From positions 545,259 through 609,258 of the forward strand of contig RMBW01000008.1 of assembly GCA_004009845.1 (NCBI GenBank): a stretch of 64,000 nucleotides of DNA, read 5' to 3'. The position numbers and the translations under genes were made by a program. The stretch comes from Davidsoniella eucalypti (taxonomy: Eukaryota > Ascomycota > Sordariomycetes > Microascales > Ceratocystidaceae). Shown here one piece after another: positions 53,119-64,000 of this stretch; positions within the stretch are counted from its first letter, which is position 1, and every line of letters starts with the position of its first letter. The notes beneath the pieces were generated by a model, which saw only the letters and a list, made by a program, of their open reading frames with translations, made no database searches and was not told where the DNA came from.

Positions 53119-56100
53119 ATGGACCCTCGACGGGATGGTGAGCTTGTTGAGGTTATCTTCGGCCGCCTGGCCGAGAAGGTGTGTGTCCTCGCCGTTCCGG
53201 CCCAAGCTCCTCCAGCCGTTCTTACTCGGCACCGATCACCACTAACTCTATCTCGAACAGCTCCCCCATAAGACTCGAGCCACGCAACAAGACCTTGCCC
53301 ACGATGACATTCTTTCAGCGACTCGCGCCACACTCATCAACCTCAGTGTCTCCAACATCACCTTAGTACTAGAGACCGCGATTCCCGTTCTCATCGACCT
53401 CTTCCCCCCGCCGAACAAGCTCATCGAGAGCCAGATCCTCAAGTCTCAGATATATGTCGTCTCGCTCCTAGCCGATTGCTGCAAAGCTAATTGGGATGCT
53501 GAACGAGCACGAACAAATTCCAATGCGCCACACATCGTACCCGAAGCTCTAGACGATGAGCTTGTTTCCAGCCTATTTGACGCAATCAAGAATCTACTAG
53601 AGCCGTTCCCAGAGACCTGCATCCTACCCTCCAAAATCCTGCTCGGTGCCGACGCTATCGACTTTCCGCGATCATTAGAGCCTCGCGCAGAAGAGTTATA
53701 CGCTAGTATGCTTTCGGAGCCAAGTTCAGTCAATGCCTTGCGCTCTGATCTAGCAACACTCGATGAAAATATCAGAGTTCTAGTAGAGTTTGTGTCAGCG
53801 TCAAGCTGGGACTCCTGCTACAGTTATCTCCGAGTAATCATATTCGCACTTCGTGCAAATCCTATCAGTGCCGGCTCCGGGAACAACATGCAAAGTGCAT
53901 TGAGAGAAGAGGACCGCTCTGGAATGGTGTTCTTAAGGGCACTATCATTCTTCTGGGTTGATAGCAGCAAGCTGGGTGCTATCCTGAATGAAATCGCAAC
54001 TACATATCACCAACTCAAGGCCCCTTTGAAAAACACCGTAGCTACCGTTATGCCGCTGTTGATCACACGCTGGATTGACCGCTTTCCCGAAGAGTTTGTC
54101 CGTCTTCATTCACGCCATATGAAGCTGTCGGGGGCCGTTGAAACCTTGTTCGACATGTGCTATAGTGACGCAAATCGGATACGACACCTCTATGCGCCCA
54201 TGAAACTATCCCTTCTTCTCTTATTACCCGATGTCTTCGAAGTTGCTAGCAGTCTATCGAGTGTTAAGAGCTCAGCCATGAGCAAGCGCGTAGGTGTATT
54301 AGATGGCCTCAAGAAGGCATTGCGGAATAAAAACCAGTATGCTTGCTTTTGTTTGGTTCTCCTTCTTAGATCTGCCCGTCATTTCGATAGTGATACGGAT
54401 ACGGCCCTATCTAGTTTCTCTTTAGATATCCAGGACGAAATCAGAGATGCGGTGTTCCGTAACTTTTCGCCTGCGTCAGAAGGCTTGTTTTTGGATCAAG
54501 ATATGATAACGGCATCCTTTGTAGCGCTAGCACACTTGGATCTTGAAGGTGTTTCTGACTCGTTGCTGGACAGCTGTTTAATGTCTTCGGCTCCGCTATC
54601 ATTTAAGCTGGCTATTATTCAGGCGTGCCAGTATTTCGCCAATCTTCCAGATCAAAGCCATTACGAACTACTTTACAAATCAGCTTCGCCATTTATCCAC
54701 ACTCAACTCAAGGTACAGAGATATCCCCCCAAGCCTTGTCCCAGGTCTTGTAACCGACGTGTCCATCACATTCTAATATCTCCATGTTATAATACAGGCT
54801 ATCTCAGATGGAGTCACTTCAGTTGTTCTTCCAGATCCATCAAATTCGGATTTGACACCCTCACAAGCAACAGCTGTTATGGCTCAAGGTATTCTTGATT
54901 TTTTTAGGGTATCAAATGGTCACATGATGTATCACTCATCACTCACTGAGTCGGATGAGAGGAATCTTCTGAAATCATTCCTTTTTTGCTTGGTGTCTCG
55001 TGATGCCGTGATTCGGAATCTAGCTGGAAAGGTTTCGTGCAGTCTCTTCAACGACAGCCCGGAAGCCAAGAAAAAACGCACACTAATAGCTAAATTGAGC
55101 ACGAAAACTTGGTGCGAGGAGTACTGGCGTAGAAGGTATGTATATCTTAATAGTATATGCTATACAGAGTCAATGTGTACTAACATCAACTTTGTTCTTA
55201 GTGCAACTGTATTGATGAAGATATGTACAGAGCTCGATGTGCATACATCCCAATCACGGCTTCATGACTTGGAAGAGAACTTAACGGCCCGTGTCAGAGT
55301 ACTCAAGGAATTTCCGGACTTGTGCAAAATCGAGCTAGATATTCCAGAAGTTGTGGCTGTAGCATCACAAATTGAGACAACTCTCCTTCTACTTTTGTGT
55401 GCTGTCGATATCAATGTCTGTCAAGTCGTCACAAACTGCATTGGCCTATTCATACAAGAATCAGTACTATTGGCTAGCATATCCGAGAATAGCCACAGAA
55501 CCAGTCTGCTACGGAACCAACAGATCTTCGAAGAGCTTGCGTCAAAAGACTTTCGGTTTACCGGTCTGGTGGCTTTTCAAAAACGCACCCGCGGTTTACT
55601 ACGTCGTCTGATCTACCCAACACCAGGAATTATACGTGCTTGGGAACGGGCGCTAGACCAATGGATACAGATATCCAGAGACATATCCCTATCACTTTCA
55701 GAAAATACTCCCGATTCAACTATGGCAGAGTGGCGCAACTACTCTGGTCTCTTAGCATCAGTCGGAGGCATCTGCACAGCTGAACGTTCGTCATCTCTCG
55801 ACGAGCCGGTAATAAGCGGCTTGCGGTGGATTGACCGTGTTACGTCTGATCAGCAAGAAGAACCACTTCTTTTGAGATATCTACGCTCAAGTGTACAACT
55901 TCTAGCTTGCTCCAACGTGCTAGTTCGGGAAGCTACCCGTGAGGTCCTATCAACAGAGATCTCGCCATTTCTGTACCAACAACTGTTCACTGCACTAGAA
56001 CTCGAGCTTGACATGCTTTTTACCAATGCGCATGACCCGAAATTATCTGATCGTAGCACGGACCGGGAGATCAGCTTTGCTGAACAGGCAGCAACACTGA

Positions 56101-59100
56101 TTCGGACACTGGTTGAACGTCTTGAAACGCCAGCTGATGTTGGTGCAGCGGCATCAATCAACCTTGGCAATCTAACACTCAGCTTTGCCAAGTTCATGAT
56201 TGGCATGCCAGACAATCTCAGAGTTCTACGAGTCAAAATCAAGATATGCCAGCTTGCGGAGTCTGTAATCAACCGAAAGGAGTATCTCAACCTACGAGAT
56301 GATGTGCGTGTCCGCAATCAATTACTCGAGTTCATCTTTTCATGGATTGCACGACCTAAAACGCCACGATCTGACTCCCAAACGCTCTCTACACGCCTTG
56401 ACGAGTTATCAAGGCTTCAAAGAGATCTCGATAAGGCATGCCTAAAGTGTCTTGCGGAGCTAACTTACCGACTACCATTACAAGCCACAAATGATAGTCA
56501 CTCGGATGCAAGCGCTAGTGAAAACAAGTCACAGTTGTTTCAGACATATTTCAACAGATTCCTTTTCCTCTTGAACCAGGACCCCGTTGATTCACGTCGT
56601 CCCGACTACCTACCTAAAGATGGAGGTAACTCGATTTCAGACCTTTCTATTGTCATCTTGTCGAATCTTCTCAGTGCCAACATAGACGTCGGCTTGAAAC
56701 ACTCTCTTAATATTGGTTATCATGAGAAGCCCGAAATTCGTACGGCCTTTGTGAAGGTACTATACAATATTCTCATGCAAGGAACGGAATTCAGCAACTT
56801 ATCCGACTCGGCTGTCAGCGAAAAACATGCCCAGCTACTCAGTATTCTCACAGCCGACATATCTTTGGCCATTGCCCTGAGCGTCATTTGTCCAGCGAAT
56901 GAAGTGGATGAAATGGCCATATCTCTATTAGTGATCTACGAACAGCACGGCCGGGGCTTTGAACTGATTGAAGCTCTAATTCGCCAAGAGATTGAAGATA
57001 CTGATTCTGAATCTGAAATTCTTCGGCGTAACTGTGTGGCTACCAAAATGTTGTCAATATACGCCAAATGGAAGGGATCAGCATACCTTAAGTCGACTCT
57101 TAATAAGGTAGTAGAGCGGCTGATGCTTACATCGACAGAGCTCAGCCTCGAATTAGATCCAGCTCGTGTTTCGTCTCCACAGGAACTTCAAAACAACGCT
57201 ATTCAATTGCGCGTAGTAGCCAAGGTCTTTGTGGACGATATCTGCTCTTCATCGTCGAACATCCCCACCACTTTCCGAAAGATCTGCAGTATCATCTCTT
57301 CCACAGTGCTTCCGCGGTTCCCAGGTGCCAAGTATACGGCAGTAGGCGCATTCATCTTTCTGCGCTTTTTCTGTCCGGCCATCGTGGCGCCAGATGTCGA
57401 AGGTCTAGTGTCAATCCCGGCATCCAAAGAAATGCGCCGTGGACTGCTGCTGATTGCCAAAGTGGTCCAGAATCTTGCCAACAATGTGCTATTCGGAGCT
57501 AAGGAGCCATTCATGTTCCCGTTAAATGACTTCCTGACTGAAAATATCTACCGAGTCACGACGTTCTTGCGCGAAATTTCAGTGCCACCTGTAGCAGAGA
57601 TCGAGCCAACGGTTGCCGAATGGTCGGAGTTCGGATCATGTGTGTCTCTACATAGATTCCTATACGACCATTGGGACCAGTTCCGGTTAAGACTTGCGTA
57701 TCAAGACCGGAGAGAGCAAGCCCGCTCACCAGCTGCCGAGACGCAGAAGGCCCGTTCGCCTCTAATCGAGCCACTGCGCAAGTTGGTAACAAACCTCGGC
57801 CCGCCTCCAATGGCAATCACCTGGAACAAGCCGGCGCTCTCGGCCAACAGCCCGCCTGCGTATGCGAGATTCCACAGCTTCATGCTACGCAATTCAGTGC
57901 GCAGCCCAGAGTCCTTTCTCAACTCACGATCAGTGTACGAAGGTGGCGAAAACAAGGTCAGTATCTTTCCAGTGTTATGTAAGGTTGCTCTTTGTACATG
58001 CTAACTTTCTCTTTACACACAGTTCGGTCTGCCAATCATCTGTATCATTCTTAGATACATTGATGTCGAGACCATCGACTACGATGCGGTAATATACACC
58101 TATCTCAAGCTTGCGAGTCGGCTTTGGAGTCGGCCGTTCGGTCTTCTGATCGATTCCACGTTTTACAATGGCCATGTCGAGGCTCCGGAAGAGATCTTTG
58201 AAAAGATTGACAAGCTGTCGCCGGCTGAGTTGGCCAAGTCTCTAGAATGTATCTATGTGCATAACATGAACAGCCCATTCAGGTGAGTCTAGAGGAACAT
58301 TACTCGCAACAACCAAAGCACGTATAAGCTAATGATTTTCAGATCGTGTCTCCGCCGTCTGCTACGCTCCTCTGGCCGTAACGCGACTAGTGTGTTCAAC
58401 CCAAAGAACGTGAAGTACATACTTCTCCGCGATCGCTACGATCTCCAGTCGCACTTCCTCATGAGTCAAATTCATCTACCGACCGAAACAACCAGTGTCA
58501 TCACAGACCCACGGCAAATGTCTCCAACTCTTATCAAGCTGTCCCGTAATCGTGGAGACACCGAGGTCACGATGAGCATCAGCAGCCACTTCATCCAAGT
58601 GACAACTCTGGATAAACAGGAGGTCCACTCTACGTCGCACATCAGTGGTATCATAAACGATATCTTCCGTATTGGTGAAGTTGAAGATACGCCGTCCAAC
58701 ATGTCGCTAGATGATAGTTCGGGCTTTGGACTGCGAGCCGACAATGGCAAGATTGTGATGCAGTTCAAGAGCAGCAAGACGCCAGATATAATTGCGGTCA
58801 TCCGGGCAAACAAGGCCAAGAATGGCAAGGAAAGCCGTACCCATAAGACATTCGATCGCCTTGTACGGCCGCAAGATGTTCCGGGTACCTTGCTCAACCT
58901 ATCACTCACCAACCTCAGTAGCACGGATCACACACTACGTCTCGCCTCTTATAACCTACTCGGCGCTTTGTGTCGGGCATTCAAATTCACTGCAGCTGAC
59001 AAGCTACTATGTCTCAAGGACATCTCGATTCCGCTGGACCCCGCCGCGTTTGTTCTACGCATCAGTACAGACTTGGCACGTAGTGAGCCAAAGCTGACGC

Positions 59101-61393
59101 AAGATTTCCTGACCGAGTTCTTCGTTGGTTGGGACAGTTTCTCGCCTGAACAAAGACCGCTCAGTCTGGCGTACATGTCTCCATGGTTGCCTGGTCTCCG
59201 CACGCACATGTTGGCCAATAACGAGGGTGATGGCGAGAAGGTGCGAGAGAAAGTGGCGTCGATCATCCGCAAGCTAGTCGATGTGGCTATTTCCGATAAT
59301 CTTCTCACTTATACAATGGAGAAGACAGTGTGGCCACGCATCAGTGAAGACGAGATTCTAGCTGATATCTTGCTGGAAGAGCTGACACGAACGGCATTGA
59401 AGCTCCCGCTGCCATTGGCCATGCCCCAGATGCAGATACAGTCACACATGCATCATTCACAGGCAATGGCTATGGCCTATGACAGCAGCAGCAGTGCCTC
59501 GCTCGACGCACTAGCGTCCATAGCGTCAGCCATTGGCACTGTTACAATGCGTGGAAAGATAGTAGCCCGCTTGCGCAAGGTCCTTAACCGTTCATCTATG
59601 CGGCCTACACGCCTACTTTCAGACAATGGTGTTTGGGGTGAGATATGTGTTCTTCTCCGCTTCTGCCTGGCGCTATCCTTTGACTCTGGAGTCCAGGCCC
59701 AACTATACCTTCCAGACATCTTCCACATTGTCACTATGCTCGCCAACACTGGTGCACCTGATGTGCGAAGCGTCGTCCACCGCCTGCTAATTAACTCGCT
59801 ACACTCCATATACACATCATTTTCCATCCCGGAAGTCAATCAAGCCAAGCTCATGGGCATGCTCGAGTATCTAGACGAGCCACGTAGCGAGCTATTTTTG
59901 CCTGTCGGCGGTGCTCGCGAAGGCACCTCCATCCATACTAGCCAGGAGCCAGCTGTTTCCTCGCTAAATGCCGTTGAAGCCCTTGCCAACCTACTTATCG
60001 ACGTCTGTGCTATTGCTGCTCCCAACCTCGATGCTGCCAATGCCTGGCGTGCCCGCTGGATGAGTCTTGTCGCAAGCACTGCCTTCCAAGTCAACCCTGC
60101 TATCCAGCCACGTGCTTTCACCATAATGGGCTGCTTGGCCCAGGGCGACGTCGACGATGACTTACTCTATCAGGTTCTAGTCTCGCTTGGCTCTAGTGTC
60201 ACTCGCTTCTGCGAAGATGGAAACGCTGATTTACTTATCTCCATCATCACCGCCTTATCTAAGATGATGGCCAAATTGCCACCCACGTCTCGCTATGGTC
60301 TGCAGTTGTTCTGGCTCGCCATCTCACTCATGCGCTTTGTTCCTGCCAGTCTATTCAACTATGCCGCCATGTTCCTCGAGGCCTTCTTAACTAATATCTA
60401 CCTAGCTGACACCGTGACGGGCGGTTCCAAGCTAGTTCCTCTATTGCTACAAGCTCGCAATACGCTCAAGGATGCATGCTTTGCTTTAGATGACACCCAC
60501 GGTGTCCAGTTCACCCCAGACAATTTCCATTTTGCTGTCTGTGCCTGCCTTGTTCGCGGTTTGACGGACACTACAACTCGTTCTTCTACCATGCGTATCC
60601 TGTCCGTCTTTCTCGATGTCATGGAGCCAGAGACTGCGCCTACTCACGAACCCGGTACTTCTTCACCCGATTTTATCAAGGGCTCAACTCAATCTCCTTA
60701 TGCTGCACTGATGCTCTCACGCTCCATCGCCATTGAGGAGCTGAACGATCGTCTATGGTTCCCTGAAATGAATACTCAAACCCTCAATGAAGGCATCCTT
60801 GAATGGCGTTCTCACGATCTAGATGACATCAAAGATAAAGACTTGCTACTCAATACTTGCATCGAAATTGTCGATTTCAAGGACCTTGATCCTGCTATCC
60901 AAGAGCGTAGCTTCAAGTGGCTCAAAATTGTTGCTCTTCAAAGACCTTCTGTTTTCATGCATCTGTAAGTCTTAAATTCTCTTTGTAATTATAGCTATAT
61001 TATATATGTTGATCAAGCCCACTAACTATTACTAGATATCCCGACGTTACAAAAATTCTAGATGAGGTTCTGTACTTCTGTCAGAGCTCAGCTACTCTAC
61101 AGTCAGCATATGAACTACTCCAATGTCTAATCACGAATCCCAAGTTCGCAATGGCCTTTTCACAAGATTCCGACTCATACAAAGTCCTTGATGAAATAGG
61201 CTTCGGCGATATTGCTACGACCTGCTCATACCAGGCTCATAGAGAGCCTGATGCTATATTTGCATCTCAGCTCAAAGATCTCATCAATGTAAGATTATAT
61301 ATTTTATACCAAATTTTCATTCGTACTTGATGTGGCTTTTTGGAAACTAACTTCTCTTTTTTTTTCTTTTTCATCTAGGTCATCATTCTTTAA
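53119..61393 (+). CDS. IRA1: Ira/neurofibromin-type Ras GTPase-activating protein
   Basis: This very large negative regulator of Ras stimulates Ras-GTP hydrolysis and so tunes cAMP/PKA and MAPK signalling at membranes. Eight exons are 53119-53178, 53261-54712, 54798-55135, 55202-57956, 58023-58282, 58343-60964, 61036-61288 and 61379-61393, giving 2,584 residues. The RasGAP domain lies around residues 1150-1400. It has the arginine-finger segment ILRRNCVATKML (~residue 1223, bases ~57018-57053), the AVGAFIFLRFFCPAIVAPD block and LLIAKVVQNLANNVLFGAKEPFM. A Sec14-like/PH module follows (FGLPIICIILRYIDVETIDYD, WSRPFGLLIDSTFYNG), as in NF1. The helical C-terminal half matches the neurofibromin tail (SLTNLSSTDHTLRLASYNLLGALC). 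Exon 2 has no ATG until 53708, but the frame is open and well conserved from exon 1. The last exon codes only VIIL and stop. Intron 3 (55136-55201) is 66 bp with no in-frame stop, so its retention would add 22 residues. Confidence 0.92.
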
Positions 61394-61483
61394 AGCGTTC
61401 AATGTTATATGTATCTTCCAATAAGTAGAAACTTCTAAACTATGTAAATAGAAATGAAAATACAATCAAATATTTACTAAATC
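61394..61483. other. 3' flank of the RasGAP gene
   Basis: AT-rich sequence with AATAAG-like stretch near 61420. No other feature is seen. Confidence 0.4.
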
Positions 61484-62046
61484 GTGTTAATATCATTGAC
61501 GATTTCCATGATGCGTGGCACCTACAAGCAGGCTCCTAAACGGGCTTGTGAAATAGAGGCTGGCATCAAAGCAGTTGAAATCAACTTGGAATGGAATAAT
61601 ATCAAGTACGGAACAAGACTTCTACAATTCCCTAAGCACCACCCATACGTCTTTGCGCCCAACCTACGAAGGACCACCTAAACTTTGAGTCTGACTTTGA
61701 GTCTCTTGGTATCTTGGGTCCCTAAAAATTGAAGCGAGAGTCACAAGTGCAAGCGATTGCCGTGGGACATCAAGTACCTAATACCTTTCAAGGGAGCTAA
61801 AATTGTATGGGAGGCACCATGGGCCAAGCGTACCCCAATCACAACATCCCAACGGTCAAAAAAGAAGAAGCAAAACAAATCCACCTGGCAACCCTAGCAA
61901 CCCTATGGTTGGGCGAAACCTATTGTCTTTACACTGACGGGTCTATGGAGGATGATAAATCCTCTTATCCCTTTGCCGGTGAGGGTGAACCAGTGGTGAC
62001 GAGTGGTGTTGTTACGTTTACAAAATTTTGTAGAACCTTTCTATAA
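61484..62046 (+). mobile_element. LINE ORF2 remnant (post-RT region and RNase H)
   Basis: Two decayed frames carry LINE hallmarks. Bases ~61510-61680 read RGTYKQAPKRACEIEAGI, then LEWNNIKYGTRLLQFP, which is the segment between reverse transcriptase and RNase H in Tad-type elements. Bases ~61807-62046 read LATLWLGETYCLYTDGSMED, the RNase H start (YTDGS). Stops and frame changes separate them, so the copy is dead. No 3' tail like those at 36.9 and 42.0 kb is evident. It begins 90 bp after the RasGAP stop codon. Confidence 0.7.
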
Positions 62047-63436
62047 CTAATTTCGCTGATGAAATTTTTAATTGTTCTTATGTCTATTTTACTTATCCCG
62101 ACTCGAATGACATCGAATCTTTATTGTCTACGTCAAACTCTTTATAACTAAAAACTTTCTATTATTCTACATCGACTATCCTTACTTAGACTGCTATTAA
62201 ACTCTCGATAACTAATACTATTACTTAATTGTGATATATAAGCTAGAATGAAATGAGTATTCTCGATTGTATAAGCACAAATAAAAATCCCCCTAACTAT
62301 ATAAAGAATACTTGTATTGGTATTTTTTTCCGACTTTCAACTTGTAGTAATTTATTAAGCTGCCCCCCATTTGTCTTCCCATAGTGAAATATTCAATATA
62401 TTTTTCGAAATTCTCTACATTTTCCCCATGATTTAATTACAAACTACAAAGGCTTTGTTGAGTCTACCAATTCCTATGCTAAAGCCTAATTCCATAACTA
62501 TGAGACAAGCGACATCCATGATAGAAAGTGGAATATGGCAGTTATACTTGTTTGAAAAAGAAGACGAAAAAGACTAGAACTAAACTGAGCAAGTGTAATT
62601 GTTTACTGCTTATTCTTTCAACTGCATTTTATTTAGACTGATTAGAACATTGTTCTCATTGCAGAATTCTTAAAATACCTATTTTCACCATCTATGCTTC
62701 AATTTTGTTTTTGGATATTCACTTAAGATCCTGAAATATATCCTTTCCCTCAGCATCTCGTAACAAATTCATCTCGACAAGAATTGCTGAAGATTTAAAC
62801 AAGGCTTAATCAAATCAAGATGGTGGAGACTACCTGTATCCCAATTTAAAGAGGACTATCGATTCGGAATTCATAGAAAAGAGGGCGATAGCGAGAGTAT
62901 GAGAATGTGATTTAGTAGGAACTAAGTTTGGAAGATGAATGTGACGTAGAGATCACAGAAGAAAACTCTAGGTATGGGAATTATAGAATATAGACTAGGG
63001 GAGAAGATGTTGTCATAAAGTCTCGAGAAAGAATCAAGGGAACTAAGGATACAGAGCGAAGTATATAATCTTTTGTAGGATATATAGTCAGAGACGGATT
63101 AGAAAAACTTTCCTGTAAGTATAGAATAGGATGTGATTAAAGACATTCATAAATGGTTGATTTCATACAAGAAGATACGAAGGAAATTAGAGTATAGAAA
63201 CAGTTGATGTAGAGGTGTAACTTTTGCTTGGATTTTATTATGATCTACTCTGGCTTGCTTGTTTTGAATTGCTTCTTATTCTTATTATCATATGTAAGTT
63301 TGGGTTCTGTTTTTCCTTCTCCTGAGCGGTCCACTTTACTGTGTATCTCTCATCATCCTCTAGTAGTCCTCTTAGTAAGCCTGACAGATTGCACTTCCCG
63401 AACCTTGATAGAAGCCTTGTTGTACATTAAATCAAA
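62047..63436. other. AT-rich region without recognisable gene
   Basis: The base composition is clearly more AT-rich than in the genic parts, and stops are frequent in all frames. I see no conserved protein, RNA gene or inverted repeat. Decayed transposon sequence is the likely origin. Confidence 0.45.
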
Positions 63437-64000
63437 CCAGGGTTAAGTTTTGTCGTGGGATCAGCGTGCAGATCGGTCTCTTGCAAGTAACTGTTTATTC
63501 TCGACATGTACACGGTATTATAACTGTACTATACACTGTATTAACCGATGTCAACATTATCATTAACAATCCCTTGTTTATTTCTATAATCAGGAAAATG
63601 ATCATCATCTAGAGGCCTTAGTTGACTAACAAGAAGGACAGTGATGAAATTTGTTGCGAGATGTTGAAATTGTGCCTATCGGCAAATTTCACAATATTGC
63701 TATAATAAATTGAAACTATATGCACTTAAGATCTGTTTAATTCATAGCTGTGTGTATTAAAATACCATATATATTTCAAACTAGTACCTAGTGTACATCC
63801 CATTGGTAGCGATAACAGCCTCACAACGATTCTTCATAGAAACTAGGAGTTCATGAAGGTACTCATTGCTAATATTGTCCCAAGCCTCTTGGACTGCATT
63901 TCGAAGTTCCTCCGAGTGAAGAATCTCGGAGAAGTTCCTTTGGATATATAACTTCATCTCATGCAAACAGCTTCGATCGGGTTGAGGTCTGGTGAGAAAG
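63437..64000 (-). mobile_element. Tc1-like transposon, 3' end and transposase C-terminus (runs off the window)
   Basis: The outer end (TTAAGTTTTGTCGTGGGATC at about 63442) and sub-terminal sequence match 41311-41517 and the reverse complement of the copy at 39.9-41.27 kb. The minus strand from ~63783 codes the transposase C-terminus: LYIQRNFSEILHSEELRN, VQEAWDNISNEYLHELL and ATNGMYTRY. Upstream, SPDLNPIEAV is visible at the very end of the window. One base is missing at 63964-63965 relative to the copy at 39.7 kb (GTTTGCATG instead of GTTTGGCATG), which breaks the frame just after DLNPIEAV. The element is therefore inactive unless the gap is a sequencing error. Confidence 0.82.
63783..64000 (-). 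pseudogene. Tc1/mariner transposase C-terminus, frameshifted and truncated by window end
   Basis: This is the last ~70 codons of a DDE transposase, ending at the TAG at 63783-63785. The catalytic-domain end motif DLNPIE lies in a different frame because of the single-base deletion. The equivalent codon to the premature TGA of the 39.8-kb copy is intact here (TGG), so the two copies died independently. The upstream part lies beyond base 64000. Confidence 0.75.

Noticed and set aside
1..64000. tRNA, rRNA, snRNA genes, CRISPR arrays or biosynthetic gene clusters
   Set aside because: By eye I found no sequence with a convincing tRNA A/B-box pair, no regularly spaced repeats and no core biosynthetic enzymes. 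A covariance-model search would be needed to exclude small RNAs.

Overview
The window is a stretch of filamentous ascomycete (Pezizomycotina) nuclear chromosome. The evidence is single-copy eukaryotic genes with short GT..AG introns (mostly 57-100 bp), fungus-specific families (CYS3/MetR bZIP, Sfi1, Rav1, Chl4, Uso1, large Ira/neurofibromin RasGAP), a fungal NLP gene, and fungal transposons (Tc1-like, Hop-type MULE, Tad-like LINE). I cannot name the genus. Exon boundaries were derived by hand from splice signals, reading-frame continuity and family conservation.

Left part (1-15.2 kb): TATDN1-type TatD nuclease (+) convergent with the kinetochore gene CHL4 (-); the sulfur regulator cys-3 (+) with a 1,146-bp intron; a small conserved protein (-); a PDK1-type kinase (+); and the SWI/SNF subunit SNF12 (+). 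A roughly 270-bp segment occurs in inverted orientation upstream of TatD and again inside the cys-3 intron.

Middle (15.2-36.4 kb): a 3.5-kb stretch without a recognisable gene, then a secreted NLP gene (+) preceded by a 24-G run. Next come Mo25/hymA (-), a three-exon twin-Cx9C gene that matches NDUFAF8 (-), the centrin-binding SFI1 (+), the RAVE subunit RAV1 (+), and a nine-exon OPT transporter (+) with a 9-nt microexon and a GC-AG intron.

Accessory island (36.4-42.1 kb): LINE 3' ends, a small secreted protein gene, and a decayed Tc1-like transposon interrupted by a 1,012-bp MULE derivative. That derivative has 127-bp terminal inverted repeats, an 8-bp target duplication and an ORF for only the DNA-binding part of a MULE transposase. 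Next to it lies a MITE-like derivative of the same Tc1 family.

Right part (42.1-64 kb): PRMT3 (-) and USO1 (-), divergent from RAT1/XRN2 (+), then a very large RasGAP (+, 8 exons, 2,584 codons). The last 2.6 kb is AT-rich, with a LINE RNase H remnant and the end of another Tc1-like copy running off the window.

Most genes are housekeeping and do not form an obvious pathway cluster. PDK1, Mo25 and RasGAP are all signalling and morphogenesis components, but their proximity may be chance. The accessory interest lies in the two secreted-protein genes, the nested transposons and the cys-3 intron.
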